64,000 nucleotides of DNA from Halostreptopolyspora alba (GTDB lineage Bacteria > Actinomycetota > Actinomycetes > Streptosporangiales > Streptosporangiaceae), in contig RJMB01000016.1 of assembly GCA_003725585.1 (NCBI GenBank), forward strand, positions 1 through 64,000, read 5' to 3'. Position numbers and translations under genes: made by a program. Positions within the stretch are counted from its first letter, which is position 1. Every line of letters starts with the position of its first letter. The notes beneath the pieces are model-generated. The model worked only from the letters and a program-made list of their open reading frames with translations, did no database searches and was not told the origin of the DNA. This document shows positions 35,656 to 43,983 of the stretch, in pieces.

Positions 35656-38373
35656 TCAAGACGATAACGACCTCCACTCGATGAACCACGGCGAACCCCG
35701 CTCCGGGGCCTCGGTGAGGTGCGCGGCCTCCAGGACGATGGCATCGCGCGTATGGGGGGCATCCGCGATCGCCTCGGGATTGCACACCCACACCCGTCCC
35801 CGCTCACCCCCGACGGTTCCGAGCCCGGGCAGGACCCAGGTCAGCCCGCCCTCCCAGGGAACACACCCGTTCTCGGAGAGGAGGGGGCCAAGACCGCCCC
35901 GTTCGACCAGGAGCGCGACCTCGCCGTCGTCGGGGTGGCGCCGCAGCTCCCGAAGCGCCCCCACGACCAGTCGGGACAGTTCCCGAGAGGCACGGTCCAC
36001 GAGCAGGCAATGGCTGTACCACATCTCACGTGGCTCGCCCCCACCGATCCTGCCCCGGACCCTGGCCACCGCGAGGTTCACCCGAAGCGTCCGACCTCGA
36101 ATCTCCCGGATGTGCATGCCGTGCGTGAAGTGACGCCAGTCCTCGGCGGTGAGCCCGCCCGGGAGGTGCCGCTCGGCGAACGCGCGCAGCTCCCGCGCCT
36201 CCGTGGGGGAGAACCGCCCGGCTCCCTTGCGTTCCACGAACTCACGGCCCGCCCACTTCTTCTCGCGATACCGCGCGGCGAGCCGGTCGCGCAGCTCCGC
36301 GTGCCGGAACTGGTACACAGCACCGACCTGGCGCAGCACGCCGAGCCGGCGCATGTCCGCGAGAAAACCCATGAACCGCCACGGGACTCTTCCCGCGGCG
36401 GCGAGTTGTACCCGCACCGCGGTGAGGGACCCCCATGCGTTCCGGCGCACCGGGACCAGCCACAAGGGAATCATGAGTGACATCCCGAGCACGAGCACCC
36501 AGCCGGGATACTCCCGCGTTCCTGTCACCCCCAGGACGGCCAGAGACATCATCAGTACAACGACCATCCACCACGCCAGGACGGTTCTCCGGTTCGCGCG
36601 CAACGCGCCCCCCGGTGTCGTGGCGTCCTCCGGAGCGTCACGCGCGGACACCTCGGAGAGATCCACCATCCTGCGGAAAAACCGCATGACGAGGAAGACC
36701 GCCACAGCGGCCGCCACCATGGGCCAGAAAGCCCCCGCGCCGTCCGGCAGTGCGAACAGCGCCACCGCCCCCAAGGCCGCGATGGCCAGCACGGGCCACC
36801 GTCCCAGGGCGGCCCAGGTGGCTCCGGTGACGTTGACCAGGTGCCGGGCCGGCCAGAACGAGCCGGAGTGGTGGGACGAGATCATGAGCATCACGCCTCC
36901 GGCCACGACGCACGAGCCGACACCCACGGAGATCCAAGCCGTGGCCCCCTGAGGGGAGCCCCATGGCAGGAGCAACAGTGCCAGCCCGGTCAGGAGCCCG
37001 TAGGCCAGCGCGAACGCGGCACGGGACCATCCGCTCACCCGGATGGTGGGCAGCTCCCACCACGCGAGGTCCCGCGAGCGGTAGTCCGCGTAGCCGAACT
37101 CCTCGGCGAGGAAACCGAGCCAGCGGGTCGCCTTCGCGACGGGCCACTCCCGCCTGGCCCGGAAGGCGGAACGCGGGGACGCGGCTCCGTCCTGGTCCAC
37201 CCGTGTCGTCAGCAGGGCGGGCACCACGTGGTCGAGCAGGTCCTCACGGATCCGTTCCTCGCTGCCGTACTCACACAGCGGGGCGGGGTCCCTCCCCGTC
37301 CGGACGTAGGTGACGTGCAGCATCCACAGCGCCAGGGGCGTGGCGAGCGCCCGGGCGAGCGGTCCCGCGGGGTTCTCCCACAGGTGCGCCAATACGGGCT
37401 CCCAGCGCTCACGCTCGGACGTTGTGGCGAGCTTGCCGGTGATGTAGGAGTGCGCACCCTCAGCCGGGATCGGGACGGACTCGAGGACGGCGTCCACGGT
37501 GCTGTACAGGGCGGGCTCCTCGGCCTCGAACTCCTCCGGGCGGCAGGTGAGGATCAGCGCGTCGCTGCGGGCCAGTTGGATCAGCGCCTGGCTCACCCGG
37601 GCACGCTCGCCCGCCTCCAGCTCGTCCAGACCGTCCAGCACGGGGAGGATCCTGCCGTCCTCGATCAGGGACCTCGCGAGGTCATGGTGCCTCTCACCGC
37701 GCAGCACCGGGTAGTCCTCGCGCAGCCGATCGCGAATCCAGGAGCGCACGTCCCGCCGGCCGCTGTCCCACCCGTTCAGCGTGAGGAGCACCGGCACCGG
37801 GATCCCGGGGTCACGCTCGCGCCGCTGCAGCAGCTCCCGCAACAACAGCACCGCGAGCGTGGTCTTTCCCGTGCCGCCACCGCCGACGAACGCGACGCGC
37901 CGGCGCGGCAGCTCGATGAACCAGGACGCCAGGCCGGCCACTCCGCTGGCGGGCCCCTCCCCCGGCCACGTGGGCGCCCCGTCGTCGACCGACCACCAGT
38001 GCCGCCCAGCTCCGGCGTACTCGGGTCCACGCACCCGCCACGGCGCGGCGATCCGGTGGTTGTCCACCTCCCACACTCGGATCTCCGCGACCCACTGTTT
38101 CGCGACCTCCCCGGCGAGCCTGTCGAGCACCCGCTCCTCGTCGTCGGAGGTGAGGTCGGTAGGCGCGGGCCACTGCTTGCGGAACCAGGTGAGCGCGGAG
38201 GCGAACGCTCCGGCGACGGCGGTGGCGAGCCCCATCGCGGTCGCCGCCGTGCCCGGGCCGTCCAGACGCCATCCGGCAACCCCGGCCGCGGCCACCACAA
38301 CCGCCGCCACCCCCGCGAACGCCCATGGGCCGAATCGACGCATGGGCCAAGGATGCCCGCCGTGTTCGGGCAT
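35656..38373 (-). CDS. membrane NACHT-type ATPase
   Basis: A 905-residue protein. Two N-terminal membrane helices (WAFAGVAAVVVAAAGVAGW and TAATAMGLATAVAGAFASAL) are followed by a cytoplasmic NACHT domain: Walker A FVGGGGTGKTTLAVL (164-172), ILPVLDGLDELEAGER (Walker B 246-252) and LILTCRPEEFE. A second cluster of about five helices (residues ~455-650) precedes a C-terminal domain with a winged-helix-like FRHAELRDRLAARYREKKW. NACHT proteins are oligomerising sensors, some of them antiviral, but this membrane architecture has no assigned function. The start may be ATG 38373 or 38343; neither has a strong ribosome binding site. It is convergent with the secreted hypothetical gene. Confidence 0.82.
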   Translation of the reverse strand: MPEHGGHPWPMRRFGPWAFAGVAAVVVAAAGVAGWRLDGPGTAATAMGLATAVAGAFASALTWFRKQWPAPTDLTSDDEERVLDRLAGEVAKQWVAEIRVWEVDNHRIAAPWRVRGPEYAGAGRHWWSVDDGAPTWPGEGPASGVAGLASWFIELPRRRVAFVGGGGTGKTTLAVLLLRELLQRRERDPGIPVPVLLTLNGWDSGRRDVRSWIRDRLREDYPVLRGERHHDLARSLIEDGRILPVLDGLDELEAGERARVSQALIQLARSDALILTCRPEEFEAEEPALYSTVDAVLESVPIPAEGAHSYITGKLATTSERERWEPVLAHLWENPAGPLARALATPLALWMLHVTYVRTGRDPAPLCEYGSEERIREDLLDHVVPALLTTRVDQDGAASPRSAFRARREWPVAKATRWLGFLAEEFGYADYRSRDLAWWELPTIRVSGWSRAAFALAYGLLTGLALLLLPWGSPQGATAWISVGVGSCVVAGGVMLMISSHHSGSFWPARHLVNVTGATWAALGRWPVLAIAALGAVALFALPDGAGAFWPMVAAAVAVFLVMRFFRRMVDLSEVSARDAPEDATTPGGALRANRRTVLAWWMVVVLMMSLAVLGVTGTREYPGWVLVLGMSLMIPLWLVPVRRNAWGSLTAVRVQLAAAGRVPWRFMGFLADMRRLGVLRQVGAVYQFRHAELRDRLAARYREKKWAGREFVERKGAGRFSPTEARELRAFAERHLPGGLTAEDWRHFTHGMHIREIRGRTLRVNLAVARVRGRIGGGEPREMWYSHCLLVDRASRELSRLVVGALRELRRHPDDGEVALLVERGGLGPLLSENGCVPWEGGLTWVLPGLGTVGGERGRVWVCNPEAIADAPHTRDAIVLEAAHLTEAPERGSPWFIEWRSLSS

Positions 38374-38410
38374 CCGCGACCCGTACGGGTGGCCGGTTCG
38401 GGCCCGGCCC

Positions 38411-39616
38411 TCAGACGCCCTGGTGGCTGGTGGGCCGCACTGTTCCGGTCACCTCGCCCAGGGTGATGGTGCCGCCGCCCATGCCGCGCGCGGAGGCCGC
38501 GATGGTGACGGTGTCACCGTCACGCAGGAACGTGCGGGTCGAGCCGTCGGCCAGCGTCAGGGGTTCGGCGCCGCCCCAGGTCAGCTCCAACAGTGAGCCC
38601 CGCTGTCCGGGCGAGGGACCGGAGATCGTTCCGGAGGCGTACAGGTCCCCGGTGCGCAACGATGCCCCGTTGCTGGTCAGATGGGCCAGCATCTGGTCGG
38701 GGGTCCAGTACATCGACGCGTACGGCGGTCGCGAGACGACCTCGCCATTCATCCGGAGCTCGACCGCGATGTCCAGCCCCCAGTCCGCGACCCGCCGCAG
38801 GTACGGCAACGGCTCCGGGTCCTGCTCCCGCCCGGCGACACGGGCCGCGGCCAGGGCGTCCAGCGGCACCACCCAGGGCGATATCGACGTGGCGAACGAC
38901 TTACCCAGAAATGGCCCCAACGGCGCGGACTCCCACCCCTGGATGTCCCGAGCGCTCCAGTCGTTGACCACAACGACGCCGAACACGTGCTCGGCGAAGT
39001 CCTCCACCGGCACCGCGCGCCCCAGCGAGGTCGGCGTTCCCACGACGAACCCCAGCTCGGCTTCGACGTCCAGCCGGGTGCTGGGCCCGAACACAGGCCC
39101 TTTGTCCTCGGTCGACCCGCGCTGCCCCTCCGGACGCACGATGTCGGTTCCCGACGGCACCACCGTGCCGGAGCGTCCGTGGTAGGCCACGGGCAGGTGG
39201 CGCCAGTTGGCCTTGATGGGATCGTCGTTGGGGCGGAAGATCCGGCCAACATTGCTGGCGTGCTCCAACGAACAGTAGAAGTCGACGTAGTCGGCGACGT
39301 CGAACGGGGCGTGCAGCCGCACCTCATCGAGCGGGAACAGGTGGGGTTCGGCCATCGGGCGGCCGGACTCCCTGGCCAGCGTTCCGGCGACCTTGGCGTG
39401 AGTCGCGCGCCAGGCGGTGGCGCCACGCGCCATGAAGGGGTTGAGCGAGCCGGCGGTGAACTCGGGGTCCCCCAGAACCCCGGCGAGGTCGAGCACGTGG
39501 TCACCCACGCGCACCCCGACGCGCGGCCCGCCTCCCGACGGCGAGAACACCCCGAACGGGAGGTTGTCGGCGCCGTACCCGGCCTCGTCCGCCCCGTTCA
39601 CCCACGTCGTTGTCAC
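38411..39616 (-). CDS. fahA: fumarylacetoacetase
   Basis: A 401-residue enzyme that hydrolyses fumarylacetoacetate to fumarate and acetoacetate, the last step of homogentisate catabolism. N-domain NLPFGVFSPSGGGPRVGVRVG and the catalytic FAH fold follow: DYVDFYCSLEHASNVGRIFRP, LPVAYHGR, VDVEAELGFVVG-type metal ligand strand (LDVEAELGFVVGTP), VVNDWSARDIQ and the Gly-rich GDLYASGTISGP. The GTG start at 39616 lies 2 bases after GGAGGAA-type SD (GGAGGAAT). It is the last gene of a four-gene operon with hmgA, a hydroxylase and an MBL hydrolase. Acetoacetate made here can be activated by the aacS product. Confidence 0.95.
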   Translation of the reverse strand: MTTTWVNGADEAGYGADNLPFGVFSPSGGGPRVGVRVGDHVLDLAGVLGDPEFTAGSLNPFMARGATAWRATHAKVAGTLARESGRPMAEPHLFPLDEVRLHAPFDVADYVDFYCSLEHASNVGRIFRPNDDPIKANWRHLPVAYHGRSGTVVPSGTDIVRPEGQRGSTEDKGPVFGPSTRLDVEAELGFVVGTPTSLGRAVPVEDFAEHVFGVVVVNDWSARDIQGWESAPLGPFLGKSFATSISPWVVPLDALAAARVAGREQDPEPLPYLRRVADWGLDIAVELRMNGEVVSRPPYASMYWTPDQMLAHLTSNGASLRTGDLYASGTISGPSPGQRGSLLELTWGGAEPLTLADGSTRTFLRDGDTVTIAASARGMGGGTITLGEVTGTVRPTSHQGV

Positions 39617-39695
39617 ATTCCTCCTCGGGTCGCGCTGTCGAGGCGTCGTCGTTCGCTGGCGGCCCCGCGCCCGGTGGCCTCCTCGCGGCCTCGGG

Positions 39696-40865
39696 TCACC
39701 GGGCCCAGGTCCACGCGTAGGCGGTGTCCTCGCACTGGCGACCGGCGGGGCCCAGGTCGAGGGGGCGGAAGGTGTCGATCATGACCGCCGTCTCGGTGGT
39801 CCGTTCGGCGCCGAGCGCGGCCTCCACCGCGCCGGGTTGCGGACCGTGCGTGAACCCGGCCGGGTGCAGCGAGACCGAGCCGATGTCGATACCGGAGCCC
39901 CTGCGCGCCGCGTAGTCCCCGGCCACGTAGTACATGAACTCGTCGCTGTCGACGTTGTGGTGGTTGTAGGGGATGGGCACCGCGTCGTCGTGAAAGTCCA
40001 GCGGGCGCGGGCAGAACGAGCAGATGACGAAGTTGGGGCCCTCGAACGTCTGGTGCACGGGCGGCGGCGCGTGCGTCTTCTTCACGATCGGCTCGAAGTC
40101 GCCGATGTTGAAGGCGTGGGGATAGAGGTATCCGTCCCAGCCGACGACGTCGAACGGGTGGTGCGCGAACGTCATGCGGGTGAGCCCGCCTCGGGTCCGC
40201 ACCAGCACCGGGGTGGCGGCCTCGGCCTCGGGACCGTCCACGACCAGCGGTTCGGTGGGGCCGCGCAGGTCGCGTTCGCAGTAGGGCGCGTGCTCCAGGA
40301 ACTGGCCGTACCGCGACAGGTAGCGCTGGGGTGGGCGGATGTGCCCGGCCGCCTCGATCACCAGGGCGGTGACGGGTCCGTCGGGGACCCAACGGTGGAT
40401 GGTGCCGGTGGGGACGTTCACGTAGTCGCCCTCACCCGCCCCGATGACCCCGTAGGTCGATTCGAACCGCACCGTGCCGGACTGCACGTAGACGGTCTCG
40501 TCACCCACGGAGTTGCGGTAGAGCTCGCTGGGCCGGTCGGTGGTGACCAGGCTCAGCCGGACATCGCTGTTACCGGCCAACATCCCACGCCCCGTCACCA
40601 GGTCTCCCCCCGCCGCGAGCTCGGTGGTGCGGAAGTGGCGGGGAGCCAGGGGCAGGTTGGGTGTGACCTCGGCCTCGGCCAACGGGTCGGTGGCCGGCTC
40701 GGACTTGACGATCGCGGTGGGCGGGAACCGGTGGTACAGCAGCGACGAGTCGGAGGAGAATCCTTCCTCCCCCATGAGCTCCTCGGAGTAGATCCCGCCG
40801 TCGGGGCGTCGGAAGACGATGTGGCGCTTTCGGGGAATCTCACCAACCGCGCGGTAGAACGGCAT
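39696..40865 (-). CDS. hmgA: homogentisate 1,2-dioxygenase
   Basis: A 389-residue non-haem iron ring-cleavage dioxygenase producing maleylacetoacetate. Recognised from the actinobacterial short form: MPFYRAVGEIPRKRHIVFRR, VNVPTGTIHRWVP, WDGYLYPHAFNIGDFEPIVK, HQTFEGPNFVICSFCPRPLD, PIPYNHHNVDSDEFMYYVAG and VSLHPAGFTHGPQPG, which hold the His/Glu iron ligands. It is shorter than the ~440-residue proteobacterial enzyme, as usual in this phylum. Start ATG 40865 with AAGGA upstream. No maleylacetoacetate isomerase gene is seen next to it, so isomerisation is either glutathione/mycothiol dependent elsewhere or done by another protein. Confidence 0.95.
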   Translation of the reverse strand: MPFYRAVGEIPRKRHIVFRRPDGGIYSEELMGEEGFSSDSSLLYHRFPPTAIVKSEPATDPLAEAEVTPNLPLAPRHFRTTELAAGGDLVTGRGMLAGNSDVRLSLVTTDRPSELYRNSVGDETVYVQSGTVRFESTYGVIGAGEGDYVNVPTGTIHRWVPDGPVTALVIEAAGHIRPPQRYLSRYGQFLEHAPYCERDLRGPTEPLVVDGPEAEAATPVLVRTRGGLTRMTFAHHPFDVVGWDGYLYPHAFNIGDFEPIVKKTHAPPPVHQTFEGPNFVICSFCPRPLDFHDDAVPIPYNHHNVDSDEFMYYVAGDYAARRGSGIDIGSVSLHPAGFTHGPQPGAVEAALGAERTTETAVMIDTFRPLDLGPAGRQCEDTAYAWTWAR

Positions 40866-40952
40866 CGCGAGTGGGTCCTTTCTGTGAGCGGTACCGGAGC
40901 CGTGCCGCGGCAGCAGCCGTGTCTCGACTGGACGCCCCCTCGGGAACGCCGG

Positions 40953-42650
40953 TCACGGCGCCACCTCGGGCACGGTCACCGGTCGGCCGCAGGCACGGTG
41001 GATGGCGGCGCGCACCGCCTCGGTATCGGTCGCGGGCAGCACCGCGCACAGGTGGGCGTCCGGCCGGACCACGTGGGCGCTCTCGGGTCCCGCGCGCAGC
41101 GCCTCGGTCAGGGAGCCGTCGGGGTCGATCTCGTCGAGGGCGTGCACCGCCACCGGGAGCGGACACGACGCGGTGGCGGTGGCCAGAGCTCGGGCCCGCC
41201 GGGCGCCGGCGGTGAACACCGTGAATCCGGGGATGAGGAGCTGCCGCAGCCGCGCCACCTCCGGGCGCCCCGGCACCCGGCACGGCCCGTCGGGGCAGAT
41301 CACGCCGGGTACCGGTGGGCGCGCCGCGCCGGGCTCGGCCGGTATGGGCCGGGCGACAGCGGGCGGGGTGGTCAGCGGTGAGTCGGGGTACCAGTAGGGC
41401 TCGGCGAGCTTTCCGGAGTCGATCAGGGGGCGCGCTTCGGGATCGGTCACGGCGCGTTCCAGCGTCTCCTGCCGGCGCCGCCGGTCGGCGTCGGTGTGCG
41501 GTACCAGGAACCGCATCGTCTCCCCGGTGACACGGAGGTTCTCCTGGGCCGCCGCCCACCGTTCGACGTGGTAGCTGTCGAGGAGGGTGTTCACGGCGGG
41601 CGGGACGCTGCCCGGGGCGCGGGCGTAGGCGAGCTTCCAGCCGAGGTTCTCCGCGTCCTGCACGCCGCTGTTCAGCCCGCGCGCGCCGAACGGCGCGAAG
41701 ACGTGCGCGGCGTCCCCCGCGAGGAACACCCGGCCCACGCGGAACTGTTCCGCGCAGCGTTCGTGGAACCGATACACCGACGACCAGACAACCTCGTAGG
41801 GCAGGTCGCCGACGATCATGCGGATACGGGCGTCCAACTCGCCGCTGGCCCGCTCCCTCTCGAGGTCGTAGCTCCCGGACACCTGCCAGTCGATGCGCCA
41901 GGTGGAGTCGGGACACTGGTGCACCAACACCTGGCGGCCGGGGTTCCACTCCGGGTCGAAGAAGAAGCGCCGCTCGTTGGGGAACGGCAGATCCGCCCGG
42001 ATGTCGCAGATCAGGAACCGGTCGGCGAACGACTCGCCGGGAAAGTCGACCCCCACGAGCTTTCGGACAGCGCTGTGTGGACCGTCGGCTCCGATCAGGT
42101 GCGAGCCGCGCGTCACCTGGCGGTCGTGCTCACCACCGGTCTCGACGGTGACCCCCTCGGCGTCCTGGCGCACCCCGCTCACACGGTGGCCGTAACGGAC
42201 CTCGACGAGTGGCTCGTCCCGCACGCGGCGCAGCAGCTCCCGCTCGACACGGGCCTGGGATATGTTGATCCACGGCGGCAGCACCGAGGGGGCCCCGGTC
42301 ACCGACGCCCGCGGCCCCGCGGGGAAGGTGACCGTACGCACCTCGTGCTCGCGGTAGTAGGTGCGTGCCGTCGTCCAGGTGGTGCCCTCGGCGACCAGAG
42401 GGGACGCGACGCCGAGCCGATCGAAGACGTCGAGCACGTCGCGTTGGAAGCAGATCGCCTTCGACCCGGTCGTCGCGAAGTAGGTGGCGTCGCGTTCCGG
42501 TCCGGCCTCCAGTACCACGGCCGGCACCCCGAACCGGGCCAGGGTGAGCGCCGCGCAGAGACCCACCGGCCCCGCCCCGGCGATCAGCACCGGCGGCGCG
42601 GCCGGAGCGTGGTCTCCGGGCGTGCTCGGGGACGGGACTGTGGAGGTCAT
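40953..42650 (-). CDS. FAD-dependent aromatic hydroxylase (MhpA-like)
   Basis: A 565-residue class A flavoprotein monooxygenase. The FAD fold opens with PPVLIAGAGPVGLCAALTLAR (GxGxxG at 25-30), then LIGADGPHSAVRKLVG and FLAGDAAHVFAPFGARGLNSGVQDAENLGWKLA. The C-terminal thioredoxin-like domain is shortened. Relatives hydroxylate phenolic acids such as 3-(3-hydroxyphenyl)propionate. Being in the homogentisate operon, it may hydroxylate 3-hydroxyphenylacetate to homogentisate; that is inference. The ATG start at 42650 is in frame with family length. It follows the MBL-hydrolase gene by 152 bp and precedes hmgA. Confidence 0.87.
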   Translation of the reverse strand: MTSTVPSPSTPGDHAPAAPPVLIAGAGPVGLCAALTLARFGVPAVVLEAGPERDATYFATTGSKAICFQRDVLDVFDRLGVASPLVAEGTTWTTARTYYREHEVRTVTFPAGPRASVTGAPSVLPPWINISQARVERELLRRVRDEPLVEVRYGHRVSGVRQDAEGVTVETGGEHDRQVTRGSHLIGADGPHSAVRKLVGVDFPGESFADRFLICDIRADLPFPNERRFFFDPEWNPGRQVLVHQCPDSTWRIDWQVSGSYDLERERASGELDARIRMIVGDLPYEVVWSSVYRFHERCAEQFRVGRVFLAGDAAHVFAPFGARGLNSGVQDAENLGWKLAYARAPGSVPPAVNTLLDSYHVERWAAAQENLRVTGETMRFLVPHTDADRRRRQETLERAVTDPEARPLIDSGKLAEPYWYPDSPLTTPPAVARPIPAEPGAARPPVPGVICPDGPCRVPGRPEVARLRQLLIPGFTVFTAGARRARALATATASCPLPVAVHALDEIDPDGSLTEALRAGPESAHVVRPDAHLCAVLPATDTEAVRAAIHRACGRPVTVPEVAP

Positions 42651-42802
42651 CGCTGCTCCCGTGGTGTTCGCCGGCTCCGTGTCCGGCGGGTGGTGCCCCT
42701 ACCCCTGGCTGTCTCGGCTTCCCGGTCCGCGCCGGGGCGGAGCGCGGTCGGGGCGTTCGTCTGTCCGTGTTCGGGGTTGTTCCCCCTCACGGGCTCCGCG
42801 GA

Positions 42803-43762
42803 TCACTCCTGGAGCCGCTCCCACACCTCGCGGTCGCGTTCGGCCGTCCAGACGGTGGGCCGCTCGACGCCGTCGTACTCCTCCCAGAGGCGGGCGACGT
42901 CGAAGGGGAGGCAGTGCTCGAAGATGGGCCACTGCCCGAACTTGGGTGCGAGCGCGTCGTGGGCGGCCTCGAACGCGTCCTTGAGGGTGCCGCCGCGCTC
43001 GTGGACCGCGCCCACCTCCCGGCGCATGACGTCCAAGAACCCACGGGTCTGGGCGACCGCGGCGTCACAGGCGTCGCGCCCCCTGGCCACGGCACCCCTG
43101 CCTCCGACGAGTGCCTCGGCACCGAACGCCGCGACGTTGTCGAGCGTGGTGGTCGCCCAGTCGTGGTGGAAGGCGTCGCCGGTGTAGAGGGCGGCTTGGG
43201 CCTCGACGAGGTCACCGGTGAAGAGGATCCGGTGTTTGGGCAGCCAGGCCACGATGTCGCCCTCGGTGTGCCCCCGCCCGCAGTACCGCAGGACGAGGTC
43301 GCCCCGGTCACCGCCGAGGTCGATGGTGAACCGGTCGGTGAACGTGGCGGTCGGCCAGGTCAGCCCGGGGATCGAGGAGGGTTCCGCGAACAGGCGAGGC
43401 ATCCGGCCGTATTCGCTGGCCCAGTCGGCCTCGCCGCGCTCCGCGATCAGCTCGCGCGTCCGTTCGTGGGTGAGGATCACGTCGGCGTCGAACGCGCTCG
43501 CTCCCAGCACCCGGACCGCGTGGTAGTGCGACAGCACCAGGTAACGGATGGGTTTGTCGGTGTGCTCACGCAGCCGCGCGAGCCACGCCCGGGCCGCGAC
43601 CGGTGTGGCCAGGGCCTCGAAGCAGACGAGGAAGTCCTCCCCCTCGATGGCGCCGACGTTGGGGTCGCCCTCGGCGGTCAGCGCGTATACCCCGTCGGCG
43701 AGGACCTCGAAGGTCTGCCGCTTCTCGTCGAGATCCGCGGAGCTCGCGAACGGTTTGGCCAT
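42803..43762 (-). CDS. MBL-fold metallo-hydrolase in the homogentisate operon
   Basis: A 319-residue metallo-beta-lactamase-fold protein. The first metal motif reads LSHYHAVRVLGAS (H79, H81), where canonical enzymes have HxHxDH; the expected Asp/His are replaced by Arg and Leu. Downstream YCGRGHTEGDIVAWLP and LFTGDLVEAQ are near canonical. So one metal site may be altered. A C-terminal helical extension with WPIFEHCLPFDVARLWEEYDG is typical of this subgroup. The ATG at 43762 is 8 bases after AAGGAG. It is first in the operon and may act on a thioester or lactone of the aromatic pathway; substrate unknown. Confidence 0.8.
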   Translation of the reverse strand: MAKPFASSADLDEKRQTFEVLADGVYALTAEGDPNVGAIEGEDFLVCFEALATPVAARAWLARLREHTDKPIRYLVLSHYHAVRVLGASAFDADVILTHERTRELIAERGEADWASEYGRMPRLFAEPSSIPGLTWPTATFTDRFTIDLGGDRGDLVLRYCGRGHTEGDIVAWLPKHRILFTGDLVEAQAALYTGDAFHHDWATTTLDNVAAFGAEALVGGRGAVARGRDACDAAVAQTRGFLDVMRREVGAVHERGGTLKDAFEAAHDALAPKFGQWPIFEHCLPFDVARLWEEYDGVERPTVWTAERDREVWERLQE

Positions 43763-43776
43763 GCCCCGCACTCCTT

Positions 43777-43800
43777 GATCAATTATCGAACACTCGGTTC
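43777..43800. promoter_or_regulatory. candidate IclR-type operator in the hmg/GGT divergent region
   Basis: On the minus strand the sequence GTTCGATAATTGATC (43777-43791) resembles the PcaR-type IclR site GTTCGATAATCGCAC, and it overlaps an inverted repeat GAAC-N5-GTTC (43788-43800). The region is AT-rich and lies between the homogentisate operon and the gamma-glutamyltransferase gene. Similarity is by eye; the cognate protein may be the IclR at 45898. Confidence 0.45.
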
Positions 43801-43983
43801 TTATTTGGAATCATCGTAGATGTGACCCAGGACACCGACAAGAGGGAGCTGGGCACGGGTTCCGATCCAAGCCCCGGTTGCCCAACCGGCGAAGTGCGCC
43901 GTGGCCCTCGTCACCTGTTCCGTGCCGTGTCTCGGTACGCTCGTCACCCAAGTCTGACCAGACACGCGGCGGAAGGCCCCCTA

